Shown here piece after piece: positions 1-7,039 of a stretch of 20,737 bases of DNA. Below the pieces are notes generated by a model that was not told the DNA's origin, did no database searches, and saw only the letters and a list, made by a program, of their open reading frames with translations. The position numbers were made by a program, and so were the translations under genes. Numbering within the stretch: the stretch's first letter is position 1; the number at the start of each line of letters is the position of its first letter. Source of the stretch: Acidobacteriota bacterium (GTDB lineage Bacteria; Actinomycetota; Actinomycetes; Actinomycetales; Micrococcaceae); the NCBI GenBank assembly GCA_019352125.1, contig JABBNV010000005.1, positions 7,736-28,472 of the forward strand, read 5' to 3'.

Positions 1-364
1 GGTGGCGAACGAGAAGATCAAATTTGTCTGGAACAGTGCCGTGGAATCAATTCAGGGCGACGCGAAAGTGACCTCCCTGACCTTGAAGAACCTGGTTACC
101 GGTGAAACGAGGCAACTGGACGTCAGCGGAGTGTTTGTGGCTATCGGCAATGACCCTCGCATCGATCTGGTAATAGATCAACTGAAATTGACTGATGATG
201 GAACTATTGCAGTGGATGGCCGTTCTTCACGCACCAGCATTCCTGGAGTCTTCGCCGCGGGAGATGTTATTGATCCACACTACCGTCAAGCGATCACTGC
301 CTCAGGTTCCGGCTGTGTAGCTGCCCTCGATGTAGAGCACTACTTGGCGGATCTGGAATCCTAA
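1..364 (+). CDS. trxB: thioredoxin reductase, C-terminal part (5' end outside window)
   Basis: TrxB is an FAD enzyme that transfers electrons from NADPH to thioredoxin in the cytoplasm. Only about the last 120 residues are present; the first full codon starts at base 2, and the GTG there is an internal Val codon, not a start. The visible part carries the end of the NADPH domain (VFVAIGNDPR) and the C-terminal FAD-binding signature: GVFAAGDV, then YRQAITASGSG, then a terminal helix ALDVEHYL. The CxxC redox site lies upstream, outside the window. The stop (362-364) is 28 bp before trxA, so the two genes are probably one operon making a reductase and its substrate. Family assignment is secure; the partial state is caused by the window edge. 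Confidence 0.95.
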   Translation, partial: VANEKIKFVWNSAVESIQGDAKVTSLTLKNLVTGETRQLDVSGVFVAIGNDPRIDLVIDQLKLTDDGTIAVDGRSSRTSIPGVFAAGDVIDPHYRQAITASGSGCVAALDVEHYLADLES

Positions 365-392
365 CTTATAGAGTTATTAAAGGGAGATACAT

Positions 393-719
393 ATGAGTAA
401 TGCAAAAGATGTTACCGATGCAACATTCGATACAGAGGTACTGGGCTCGGACAAGCCAGTGATTGTGGATTTCTGGGCGGAATGGTGTGGACCGTGCCGC
501 AAGCTGAGCCCCATCCTAGACGAGCTCTCCGTTGACTATGCTGACAAGATCAACGTGGTCAAGGTAGATGTAGATGCCAACCCGGCCATTGCAGCTCAGT
601 ACGGAATCACGTCCATCCCCGCGGTCTATTTATTCAATGGCGGTCAGCTCAAAAGTTCAGTTGTAGGTGCCCGGCCGAAGCAATTCTTCGAAAAGGAATA
701 TGCAGACTATCTGGCATAA
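393..719 (+). CDS. trxA: thioredoxin
   Basis: TrxA is a small cytoplasmic thiol-disulfide reductase that reduces ribonucleotide reductase and other proteins and is recycled by TrxB. The 108-residue protein has the usual thioredoxin length. The active site is WCGPC, with redox cysteines C32 and C35, preceded by VIVDFWAEW. The conserved cis-proline is P76 in GITSIPAVYLF. The ATG start is set by a good Shine-Dalgarno sequence AGGGAGA at 381-387. The gene follows trxB by 28 bp and is presumably transcribed with it. A long hairpin terminator at 737-773 ends the unit and separates it from the convergent parB gene. Confidence 0.97.
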   Translation: MSNAKDVTDATFDTEVLGSDKPVIVDFWAEWCGPCRKLSPILDELSVDYADKINVVKVDVDANPAIAAQYGITSIPAVYLFNGGQLKSSVVGARPKQFFEKEYADYLA

Positions 720-736
720 CTAGTACAAGATAATAC

Positions 737-773
737 AAGAAGGGCCCCGAAGCATTGCTTCGGGGCCCTTCTT
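737..773. terminator. bidirectional intrinsic terminator between trxA and parB
   Basis: A perfect 17-bp inverted repeat (arms 737-753 and 757-773) with an ATT loop lies between the converging trxA and parB genes. The core is GGGCCCCGAAGC, and the outer AAGAA/TTCTT pairs give a T-rich flank on both strands. It should stop transcription from either side. Its last base is also the first base of a parS site. Confidence 0.9.
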
Positions 774-788
774 GTTTCACGTGAAACA
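773..788. promoter_or_regulatory. parS: parS site 1 (ParB binding)
   Basis: The 16-mer TGTTTCACGTGAAACA is a perfect palindrome and an exact match to the canonical bacterial parS. It lies between the parB stop codon (790-792) and the trxA/parB terminator hairpin. ParB nucleates here and spreads along DNA as a CTP-dependent clamp, bringing ParA and condensin to the origin region. Confidence 0.95.
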
Positions 789-789
789 G

Positions 790-2112
790 TTAGTTGTTGC
801 CACCTGGTGCCAACACGTCCATGATGCGGTTGAGATCCTCCACGGAGGCAAATTCGATGCTGACCTTTCCCTTGCGCGCGCCGAGTGTGATCTTGACGTT
901 GGTATCCAACTTGTCAGCCAAAGAATCAGCCAAGAAATCCAAGCGCTCGTGCCGTGCATTGGCCCTCGTAGGTGTCTTCGCACCAGGTTGAGGCTCCTGA
1001 TACATCGCCACGGCCTCCTCCGTAGACCGCACGGACATACCCTCTTGCACAATACGCTGGGCAATCCGCTCCATAGCGGCTGCATCAGGAAGAGACAACA
1101 AGGCGCGGGCATGCCCGGCGGAGAGGACGCCCGCCGCTACCCTGGCCTGCACCAAGGCCGGAAGGCGAAGCAAGCGGAGAGTGTTGGAGACCTGTGGACG
1201 CGAACGCCCAATTCTGTCCGCTAGCTGTTCATGCGTAGTACCAAAGTCCTCCAGCAGCTGTTGATACGCTGCTGCCTCCTCCAGCGGGTTCAATTGGCTC
1301 CGGTGCAGATTCTCCAGCAAGGCATCCCGGAGCAAATCATCATCCGCAGTATCTCGGATAATGGCGGGTACAGTTTCTAGCCCAGCCTTCTGCGATGCGC
1401 GCCAACGGCGCTCACCCATGACCAATTCATATGGTTCTCCACCGGATTCGGTGGATCTACGCACCACAATGGGCTGCAGGACGCCAATGGTGCGCACAGA
1501 ATGGACCAGCTCTGCCATCTCGTCTTCGTCAAAGACACTACGGGGTTGCTTCCGGTTAGGGTGGATACTATTCACCGGAATCTCAGCAAATGTGGCGCCT
1601 GGAACCTCTACAAGCCCGGCGTCAATGAACGTGACCTCCTGACTTGTTTCACGTGAAACAGGAGCCTCTGCGTCCGCATCGAAGGACTTCGGTGACGCTG
1701 CAGTATTCCCTCCTGCCGCCGGCCGGGCGGAATTTGCTCGAGCTGACCCCGGCCTAACAGGAGATACCTTAGCGGAAGCACTCTTAGCGGCCGCCGCTTT
1801 AGTTGCACCACCGGTCTTGGGAGAGCTGCCGGCTACACCAGAATCTTCAGGCTCCGCAGAACTTGCTGCGTCCTTCGGCATCTCAGCGACACGTTCCGTT
1901 TCACGTGAAACAGGCGAGCGACTACTCCGCCGCTTCTTTGCGTCGGGAAAGAACAAGTCCACCGGACGAGAGGTGGGTGGCGTAGGAACAAAATCGTCAT
2001 CATAGGCGTCATCCTCATCATGATTGACTGCCTGTGGAGCCCGTTCTTCAACAGGACCGCTGGGAATTAGCGCACCAAGGCCCCTACCGAGACCTCTACG
2101 TTTTTCGGGCAT
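790..2112 (-). CDS. parB: chromosome-partitioning protein ParB (parS-binding CTPase)
   Basis: ParB binds parS, uses CTP to close into a sliding clamp, and forms the origin nucleoprotein complex pulled by ParA. The 440-residue protein begins with the ParA-stimulating segment RRGLGRGLGALI (residues 5-16). A long low-complexity linker rich in Ala, Ser, Pro and Lys follows (about 20-165). Then come the N-terminal CTP-binding domain, with PNRKQPR (185-191) and GERRWRAS (233-240), and a helix-turn-helix around 292-313 that reads parS. The C-terminal dimerisation domain is about 385-440. The ATG at 2112 has a strong GGAGG at 2123-2127. The gene follows parA by 63 bp. Two parS sites inside it encode the SRET peptides at residues 69-72 and 153-156 of the linker, so the linker partly exists as DNA sequence constraint. 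Confidence 0.97.
   Translation of the reverse strand: MPEKRRGLGRGLGALIPSGPVEERAPQAVNHDEDDAYDDDFVPTPPTSRPVDLFFPDAKKRRSSRSPVSRETERVAEMPKDAASSAEPEDSGVAGSSPKTGGATKAAAAKSASAKVSPVRPGSARANSARPAAGGNTAASPKSFDADAEAPVSRETSQEVTFIDAGLVEVPGATFAEIPVNSIHPNRKQPRSVFDEDEMAELVHSVRTIGVLQPIVVRRSTESGGEPYELVMGERRWRASQKAGLETVPAIIRDTADDDLLRDALLENLHRSQLNPLEEAAAYQQLLEDFGTTHEQLADRIGRSRPQVSNTLRLLRLPALVQARVAAGVLSAGHARALLSLPDAAAMERIAQRIVQEGMSVRSTEEAVAMYQEPQPGAKTPTRANARHERLDFLADSLADKLDTNVKITLGARKGKVSIEFASVEDLNRIMDVLAPGGNN
1645..1660. promoter_or_regulatory. parS: parS site 2, inside parB
   Basis: TGTTTCACGTGAAACA is an exact canonical parS palindrome. It is read on the minus strand as codons for PVSRET (ParB residues 151-156) in the disordered linker. 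Confidence 0.95.
1897..1912. promoter_or_regulatory. parS: parS site 3, inside parB
   Basis: CGTTTCACGTGAAACA differs from canonical parS only at its first base. It encodes PVSRET (ParB residues 67-72) in the linker. The conserved 14-bp core GTTTCACGTGAAAC is intact. Confidence 0.92.
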
Positions 2113-2175
2113 GAACTTACATCCTCCAATGGGAGTCCCGCCGAGTGCGGGAACTACGTCACCTTCGATGCAATT

Positions 2176-3261
2176 CTATCTCTCCGCTAGCTCCGTTGCT
2201 GCTTCCAAATAGGACAACGCGCCGGAGGAGGATGGATCGTAGGTCATGACCGTCTGCTGATAACTGGGCGCCTCGGAAATGCGTACAGAACGGGGAACAA
2301 CAGCCTTCAGGACTTGTTGCGGGAAATGCTCCCGAACATCTGCAGCCACCTGGGCTGCCAGATTGGTCCTACCGTCGTACATGGTCAGCAAGATGGTCGA
2401 GACATCAAGATCGGCATTGAGGTGCTTTTGAATCATCTCAATGTTCTTGAGAAGCTGGCTCAGACCCTCAAGCGCGTAGTACTCGCACTGGATGGGAATA
2501 AGTACCTCGTTGGCGGCACAGAAGGCATTGACTGTCAGCAATCCCAGGGAAGGTGGACAATCAATGAACACGTAGTCCAGACGCGGCTGGCCATTGTCCT
2601 CACGGTCCTTGGCGTACACATCCAGCGCCCGTCGAAGCCGCTGTTCGCGAGCCACCAGAGAGACAAGCTCTATCTCTGCACCCGCCAGATGAATCGTAGC
2701 TGGTGCGCAGAGCAAGTTGTCGATGTCCGGGCACGGTGCCACAACCTCCGCTAGAGAAAAGTCATTAATCAACACGTCATAGATGCTGTCAACGTCCGCG
2801 TGGTGTTCAACGCCTAATGCGGTGGACGCATTTCCTTGCGGGTCAATATCTACCACCAGCACCTTTAGCCCGGCGGAGGCTAAAGCCGCTGCAATGTTGA
2901 CCGTGGTTGTTGTCTTGCCTACTCCACCCTTTTGGTTGGCTACCGTCAAAATTCGCGTGTGTGAAGGCGTAGGTAGCTTGCGTCCCAGGAGCCTCTCTCG
3001 GCGCTTGGTTTCGTGCGCTAGCTCCCGGGCAATGGGGCTGTCTTCGCCCATGGTATCCATGACGTTCTTCCCTGTCTGACTCGCCGTTTCACGTGAAATA
3101 TTGCGATTTAGTTTTGAATCAACTGATTTCGTTTGACTCTTTGCTTTCTGGCGAACCTTGCTGGATTTCAACGCCTGACGTCGCTCCGAAGGCTGTGCCG
3201 CGAGCTCAAGGGCAAAAAACGGGGGAATACCCACCGTTGCACCACCTACCTCACTGGCCAT
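2176..3261 (-). CDS. parA: chromosome-partitioning ATPase ParA (Soj family)
   Basis: ParA is a deviant Walker-A ATPase that binds DNA as an ATP dimer and segregates ParB-parS complexes. The catalytic core begins at RILTVANQ. Walker A is KGGVGKTT (111-118), with the signature lysine in KGG and the A' region VLVVDIDPQGN (134-144). Walker B is VFIDCPP (231-237). The C-terminal part includes QCEYYALEGL and PRSVRISEAPS, typical of Soj. The ATG at 3261 has AAAGGA upstream. A second in-frame ATG at 3060 (M68) has its own GGGAAG and would give a 294-residue protein closer to the core family length. The extra 67 residues are basic and low-complexity and contain a parS-encoded SRET. Orthologues often carry such a leader, but the true start is not settled. 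Confidence 0.95.
   Translation of the reverse strand: MASEVGGATVGIPPFFALELAAQPSERRQALKSSKVRQKAKSQTKSVDSKLNRNISRETASQTGKNVMDTMGEDSPIARELAHETKRRERLLGRKLPTPSHTRILTVANQKGGVGKTTTTVNIAAALASAGLKVLVVDIDPQGNASTALGVEHHADVDSIYDVLINDFSLAEVVAPCPDIDNLLCAPATIHLAGAEIELVSLVAREQRLRRALDVYAKDREDNGQPRLDYVFIDCPPSLGLLTVNAFCAANEVLIPIQCEYYALEGLSQLLKNIEMIQKHLNADLDVSTILLTMYDGRTNLAAQVAADVREHFPQQVLKAVVPRSVRISEAPSYQQTVMTYDPSSSGALSYLEAATELAER
3085..3100. promoter_or_regulatory. parS: parS-like site 4, in the parA N-terminal region
   Basis: CGTTTCACGTGAAATA matches canonical parS at 14 of 16 bases; the outermost base on each side differs, and the inner TTTCACGTGAAA is intact. On the minus strand it encodes ISRET (residues 55-59) if ParA starts at 3261. 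If ParA starts at 3060, the site is in the 5' leader. Confidence 0.85.
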
Positions 3262-3375
3262 GCTCTTCGGATCCTTTCGCCACTGACGCCACCAACGTTC
3301 CTACTGGCACCCCTACTAGCCTAATGGGTGGGCTAGCCAAAATGGGGATAAGTGCACTTCCGTCAAGGGCTGCCC

Positions 3376-4011
3376 CTATTTACCCACGATGATCTGCACC
3401 ACGGTGGTGGGCTCTTCAAGAACGTCCGCCCCAGCAACGAGTACGCTGGTTTGCCGTCCGCCCATTTTACGAATCACCTTGGCTGCGTCAGCAACCTCAT
3501 CTTCAGCACTGCGTCCCTTAATGGCCAGCACCTCGCCGTGACCTTGAAGAAGGGGAATGGTTAAGCCTGCCAACTTCTTCAACGCCGAAACAGCCCTGGC
3601 AGTAACCACGTCCGTCTCCACCTTGCCCACGGCCAATTCCGCACGTGAACGAATGATGTCAACGTTGTCCAACCCGAGATCCATGATCACTTCCTCGAGC
3701 CACACCACACGTCGCTCCAGTGGCTCAATCAGCGTCAGCTGCAAATCTGGGCGAGCAATCGCCAGGCACAAGCCTGGCAGCCCAGCACCACTGCCCACAT
3801 CCGCCACGGACATAGACGGCTTAATGAGTTCGGCCACTACAGCGCAGTTGAGCACATGCCGGCTCCACAGGCGTTCAACCTCACGGGGGCCAATAAGACC
3901 ACGTTCAATACCTGAGGTAGCCAAATGCTCCACATAGCGTTCAGCCAACCCTAAACGGTCCCCAAAAACAGCGGATGCGGCAACTTGTTCGGACGGGCTT
4001 AGTTCAACCAT
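3376..4011 (-). CDS. rsmG: 16S rRNA (guanine-N7)-methyltransferase RsmG/GidB
   Basis: RsmG uses S-adenosylmethionine to methylate N7 of a guanine in the 530 loop of 16S rRNA (G527 in E. coli); loss gives low-level streptomycin resistance in other bacteria. The 211-residue length is normal. Diagnostic pieces are the N-terminal LWSRHVLNC (48-56), the SAM-binding loop DVGSGAGLPG (71-80), the LTLIEPLERR segment (92-101), and ARAVSALKKL (138-147). The ATG at 4011 is preceded by AGAGGA about 5 bases upstream. It sits 50 bp after jag and 114 bp before parA, all in the same leftward block. This is the usual gidB position next to parAB. Confidence 0.96.
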   Translation of the reverse strand: MVELSPSEQVAASAVFGDRLGLAERYVEHLATSGIERGLIGPREVERLWSRHVLNCAVVAELIKPSMSVADVGSGAGLPGLCLAIARPDLQLTLIEPLERRVVWLEEVIMDLGLDNVDIIRSRAELAVGKVETDVVTARAVSALKKLAGLTIPLLQGHGEVLAIKGRSAEDEVADAAKVIRKMGGRQTSVLVAGADVLEEPTTVVQIIVGK

Positions 4012-4061
4012 GAGGATCCTCTTTGGCCAGCATGACGGGTCACTAATGGCATGCGCTGATA

Positions 4062-4622
4062 TTACTCGGTAGCGGAGACCACAATATGGCGGTTGGGTCC
4101 CTCACCCTCAGATTCGCTGGCAAATCCCAGGTCCGCTACAGCGTCGTGCACAATCTTCCGCTCATAGGCTCCCATGGGGGCCAACGCAACCGCAACGCCG
4201 TCGTTCTTGACCTTCGCCACAGCCTCTTCCGCAATCCTGTTGAGCTCACCGTTGCGCTCAACACGGTAACCGGTAATGTCCAGCACCAGCCGTGAACGGT
4301 TGCCTGTGGCAGAAAGCACTGAGAGTCGAGTGAGCTCCTGAAGAGCCTCCAGCACCTCACCATCGCGACCCACCAGTTCTTGCAGGGTTGCTGATTCTTC
4401 CTCAGCATCAATGGAGATGTAGGTGCGTCCATTGCGAACCTCTATGTCAATGTCCCCATCGACGTCGGCAATATCCAACAGCTCTTCCAAATAGTCTGCT
4501 GCAACATCGCCCTCTTCTTCCACCCGGCTTGGCGAAGCTGACTGTGCCGTCTCATCCACGGTGTCCGTGGGTTCAACTGACTCTGCGGCGGAGTGAATTT
4601 CGGGGGTGGTATCGGCAGACAT
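4062..4622 (-). CDS. jag: Jag/KhpB-type KH-R3H RNA-binding protein
   Basis: This is a single-stranded nucleic acid-binding protein of the Jag (SpoIIIJ-associated, also KhpB) family, encoded next to yidC in most Gram-positive bacteria. The first 45 of 186 residues are acidic and low-complexity. They are followed by a short Jag-like segment, a KH domain with the GxxG loop GRDG (85-88) in ELVGRDGEVLEALQEL, and an R3H domain whose RxxxH is R155-H159 in GAYERKIVHDAV. The start codon overlaps the yidC stop by one base (TAATG), and a ribosome site AGGAAG lies in the end of yidC, so translation is probably coupled. In other bacteria the family is linked to cell-envelope and small-RNA control; its role here is inferred. 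Confidence 0.93.
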   Translation of the reverse strand: MSADTTPEIHSAAESVEPTDTVDETAQSASPSRVEEEGDVAADYLEELLDIADVDGDIDIEVRNGRTYISIDAEEESATLQELVGRDGEVLEALQELTRLSVLSATGNRSRLVLDITGYRVERNGELNRIAEEAVAKVKNDGVAVALAPMGAYERKIVHDAVADLGFASESEGEGPNRHIVVSATE

Positions 4623-5593
4623 TACTTCTTCTTCCTATTTTTACGCTGAGGTTGCGGTCGCTGGCCCATTGGCAGCTCTGGCTCCGGGACAGTTTCCACG
4701 GCAGACTTCTTGCTCAAGCTGGTGCCCAACAAAGGCAAGCCCTTGGCCTCACGTCGCTCCTGGTATTCACGGTACGCAGGGGACCCGGGGGTAGGCATCC
4801 GGCGAATCACAAAGAACTGCTGACCCATGGTCCACAGGTTGGTGGTGGTCCAGTAAATCAGGACACCAATGGGGAAGTTAATTCCACCCACACCAAACAC
4901 CAGCGGTAATACATAGAGCATCATTTTCTGCTGCCGCATGAACGGGCTGGCCATGGCCTCATCGGACATGTTCTTGCTCATGATTTGGCGCTGAGTAATG
5001 AACTGTGAAGCCGTCATGGCCACGATCATGATGAGGGAAAGAACCACTACGGAAATGTTCAGATTGCCACCCTGCAGCTGCGGCAAGAAGGCTGCGGAGA
5101 GGGGAGCTCCCAAAATAGACGCCTGATCGAACTGCTGAACCTGGGCATGGCTGAGGGCACCGATGGCCTGATTGGTGGCGTTGGCATGTGATACGCCGGA
5201 GAGCACCTGGTACAGGGAGAAGAAGAACGGCATCTGAATGACCATAGGCAGGCAGGCAGAGAACGGGTTGGTACCGTGTTCCTTGTACAACGCCATCTGC
5301 TCCTGTGCCATTGCCTGGCGGGAGAGCTGATCAGTCTTACCCTTGTACTTAGCCTGCAGCTTCTTCATATCCGGTTGCAGAGCCTGCATACCACGCTGGG
5401 CCTTGATCTGCTTCACAAAAACCGGAATCAGCGCGGCACGGATCACCAATACCAAGCCAATAATGGCGAAGGTCCAGGTCCAACCACTGTCCGGGCTCAT
5501 CCCTAGGGAGGTGAGGCCATCGTGGAACAACACCATGATCCATGACACCAGCCATTTAAATGGCGTCAGGATTATTCCGAAGAAATCAGGCAT
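4622..5593 (-). CDS. yidC: membrane protein insertase YidC (Oxa1 family)
   Basis: YidC inserts and folds proteins in the cytoplasmic membrane, alone or with SecYEG. The 323-residue form lacks the large extracytoplasmic domain of Gram-negative YidC, as expected for a Gram-positive. An N-terminal hydrophobic segment (about 5-25) precedes the core, whose first helix FAIIGLVLVIRAALIPV carries the conserved hydrophilic-groove arginine R52. A cytoplasmic hairpin (about 60-105) follows, then NPFSACLPMVIQMPFFFSLY and further membrane segments near 185-205, 230-250 and 255-275. The tail is basic (NRKKK), suited to ribosome contact. The ATG at 5593 uses GAGGAG at 5605-5610, which overlaps the yidD stop. 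Confidence 0.97.
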   Translation of the reverse strand: MPDFFGIILTPFKWLVSWIMVLFHDGLTSLGMSPDSGWTWTFAIIGLVLVIRAALIPVFVKQIKAQRGMQALQPDMKKLQAKYKGKTDQLSRQAMAQEQMALYKEHGTNPFSACLPMVIQMPFFFSLYQVLSGVSHANATNQAIGALSHAQVQQFDQASILGAPLSAAFLPQLQGGNLNISVVVLSLIMIVAMTASQFITQRQIMSKNMSDEAMASPFMRQQKMMLYVLPLVFGVGGINFPIGVLIYWTTTNLWTMGQQFFVIRRMPTPGSPAYREYQERREAKGLPLLGTSLSKKSAVETVPEPELPMGQRPQPQRKNRKKK

Positions 5594-5608
5594 TAGTTTC
5601 TATGCTCC

Positions 5609-6037
5609 TCAAGCCGCTTCACGGCCTTCTGCAGCCACATCGGAGGGCAGATACCGCTCCGGATGATTCAGCTGAATGATGTAAGGGGTCTGTGATTGTT
5701 CGCCATAGTGCTGATGTCCAGCAGGAACATGGTCAATTCCACCGGAATTCCACGGGTGACACTTCACGATCCGCCGGGCAGCCAGGGCGCTACCTTTGAG
5801 GGCGCCATGAACCGTCACTGCTTCAAGGGCGTAAGCAGAGCACGTGGGAAAAAATCTGCACACACTGCCGTAGGTTGGGGAAATCAGCTTCCGGTACACC
5901 TTCAAGAGCAGAATCAGAATGTTCTGCGGCAGGGTAAAAATGAAATGCACAACGGCTCGTCCAAAATTCGACGACGTCGGCGCCACCTCAGCGGGTGGCG
6001 TGGCAGAGTCGGCCATGGCATCTGTTGCTTCATCCAT
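5609..6037 (-). CDS. yidD: membrane protein insertion efficiency factor YidD
   Basis: YidD is a small membrane-associated protein that assists YidC-dependent insertion. The family core is clear: LLLKVYRKLISP (43-54), then CRFFPTCSAYALEAV (60-74) with conserved C60 and C66, and CHPW (93-96) followed by GGIDHVP. A 25-residue N-terminal extension, rich in Ala, Pro and Thr, precedes the core, and the C-terminus is also longer than the minimal family. The ATG at 6037 is only 2 bp past the rnpA stop, with AAAGGGG overlapping that stop, so the genes are tightly linked. It sits 15 bp upstream of yidC, its functional partner. Confidence 0.95.
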   Translation of the reverse strand: MDEATDAMADSATPPAEVAPTSSNFGRAVVHFIFTLPQNILILLLKVYRKLISPTYGSVCRFFPTCSAYALEAVTVHGALKGSALAARRIVKCHPWNSGGIDHVPAGHQHYGEQSQTPYIIQLNHPERYLPSDVAAEGREAA

Positions 6038-6039
6038 GG

Positions 6040-6417
6040 CTAACCCCTTTCATTCCGTGTCTGTGTACCGATGGCTGCCAATCGCTGCACGGCACTGACC
6101 CATGCAGCATCAACGTCCGAGGACAGTGCAACAAAGTCAGCTGCTGCTGCCGGTGGCAGTGCCCGCACCACCACCGCACATCCATACGGTGCGGTAAGCA
6201 ACTGCTGCGCAACAAGCTCACGCAGTCTCCGTTTAACGAGATTGCGCACTACGGCGTTCCCCACCGCTTTCGAAACGATGAATCCCGCGCGACTTGGTTC
6301 TTCGGCCGCAATAGTCCTCATATACAAGACTACGTTCCGGCGTCCTTTTCGGACACCGGAACGTACTGTTGTTGAGAAATCGACCGAAGAGACCAGGCGA
6401 TGAGTTTTAGCTAACAC
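6040..6417 (-). CDS. rnpA: ribonuclease P protein component
   Basis: RnpA is the protein subunit of RNase P and helps the catalytic RNA cut the 5' leader from precursor tRNAs. The 125-residue product matches the family. It starts LAKTHRL, has the aromatic contact region VDFSTTVRSG, and has the conserved basic helix in VGNAVVRNLVKRRLRE. The usual RNR triplet reads RNL here (codon CTC), a change also tolerated in some other actinomycetes as RNQ or RHR. The start is GTG at 6417. No convincing Shine-Dalgarno precedes it, and a two-codon ATG-TAA lies 13 bases upstream, so translation may be weak or coupled. It lies 61 bp downstream of rpmH with a hairpin in the gap. Confidence 0.95.
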   Translation of the reverse strand: MLAKTHRLVSSVDFSTTVRSGVRKGRRNVVLYMRTIAAEEPSRAGFIVSKAVGNAVVRNLVKRRLRELVAQQLLTAPYGCAVVVRALPPAAAADFVALSSDVDAAWVSAVQRLAAIGTQTRNERG

Positions 6418-6446
6418 CGGCTGCTTACATTACTTCGGACGTTGAT

Positions 6447-6468
6447 TGGTGGAATAAGTGTTCCACCA
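6447..6468 (-). other. hairpin in the rpmH-rnpA gap
   Basis: A perfect 8-bp stem (TGGTGGAA at 6447-6454 with TTCCACCA at 6461-6468) and a 6-base loop lie between the rpmH stop and the rnpA start. No T-run follows on the minus strand, so it is not a classic terminator. It is placed where an attenuator or processing/stability element could lower rnpA expression relative to rpmH. Confidence 0.5.
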
Positions 6469-6478
6469 GAAAACTGAT

Positions 6479-6616
6479 TTAGGCGCTCAGTTCGGTACGG
6501 CCCTTGCCACGGCGTGCCGACAAGATGGCACGGCCAGCGCGGGTACGCATGCGAAGGCGAAAGCCGTGCTTCTTGGCACGACGGCGGTTATTCGGCTGAA
6601 AAGTCCGCTTGCTCAC
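6479..6616 (-). CDS. rpmH: 50S ribosomal protein L34
   Basis: L34 is a small basic protein of the large ribosomal subunit. The 45 codons translate as MSKRTFQPNNRRRAKKHG, then FRLRMRTRAGRAILSARRG and KGRTELSA. This is the full canonical L34 with its TFQPN start and RxRMxTxxGR centre. It starts with GTG at 6616, preceded by TTGGAG about 8 bases upstream. It is the first gene of the leftward block, followed by rnpA, yidD and yidC. A promoter must lie in the rpmH-dnaA gap; a TATAAG -10-like box on the minus strand (6737-6742) is the best visible candidate but has no clear -35. Confidence 0.97.
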   Translation of the reverse strand: MSKRTFQPNNRRRAKKHGFRLRMRTRAGRAILSARRGKGRTELSA

Positions 6617-7039
6617 GGTAGTTACTCCAAGACAATCAAGGTGCGTCTGGCCCACTACAACAAGGGGAAGAACAGGCTGACGCTAAGAATCAGGTGCCTA
6701 TTTGCCACCAGTTTGGTGACGTGTACCGAGGGCACACTTATAGACACAAAGGACTTCACAACGTTAGGCCATGGAGGTGCAGCCAGTCAAACTGAGGGCG
6801 AGTGGCATAGCTCTTTTGGAAGCGACCTGCAGGGGAACGGCGAGGGTCTCGCGACGAGATCGGAGGATTTACCCCCACTAGTTATCCACAACACCTTTTC
6901 CCGCTATCTTCTACTCATTGCATCCCTTAGGCTAGGCCAGTGGTTAGTTATCCACCGTCTGTGAATAACTCTGTGGATGAGCCGCAGATCCAGATACGTG
7001 GTTTCCAAACCACACCGATTCGTACGAGGGACAGGATTT
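6617..7039. other. rpmH-dnaA divergent intergenic region
   Basis: This 423-bp gap lies between divergently transcribed rpmH and dnaA and must hold promoters for both. Its right end holds a DnaA-box cluster (6882-6980). On the minus strand TATAAG (6737-6742) resembles a -10 box for rpmH, without a convincing -35. No small gene with a family match is seen. Upstream in-frame codons from 6977 could extend dnaA, but they run through the DnaA boxes and look non-coding. Confidence 0.6.
6882..6980. other. oriC: DnaA-box cluster upstream of dnaA (oriC left part)
   Basis: Four DnaA-box-like 9-mers occur within 100 bp. TTATCCACA at 6882-6890 is perfect, and TTATCCACC at 6948-6956 has one mismatch. On the minus strand are TTATTCACA (6960-6968) and TCATCCACA (6972-6980). 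The last three are packed with gaps of 3 bases and form a convergent pair of orientations. They lie 60-160 bp before the dnaA start, so they may serve both as origin sites and for dnaA autoregulation. Confidence 0.8.

Noticed and set aside
772..1224. 150-codon open frame on the plus strand opposite parB
   Set aside because: It begins inside the parS/terminator region and is antisense to conserved ParB domains; its translation is unremarkable.
3640..3656. CGCACGTGAAC inside rsmG as a fifth parS
   Set aside because: Only the central CACGTGAA matches; the left half lacks GTTT and the right half lacks AAAC.
6458..6964. 168-codon frame crossing rpmH and the rpmH-dnaA gap
   Set aside because: It is antisense to L34, crosses a DnaA box, has no ribosome site, and has no recognisable domain.
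6977..7039. Longer dnaA start at ATG 6977
   Set aside because: The 21 added residues are basic and unlike DnaA N-termini, and the codons coincide with DnaA boxes; ATG 7040 gives the conserved N-terminus.
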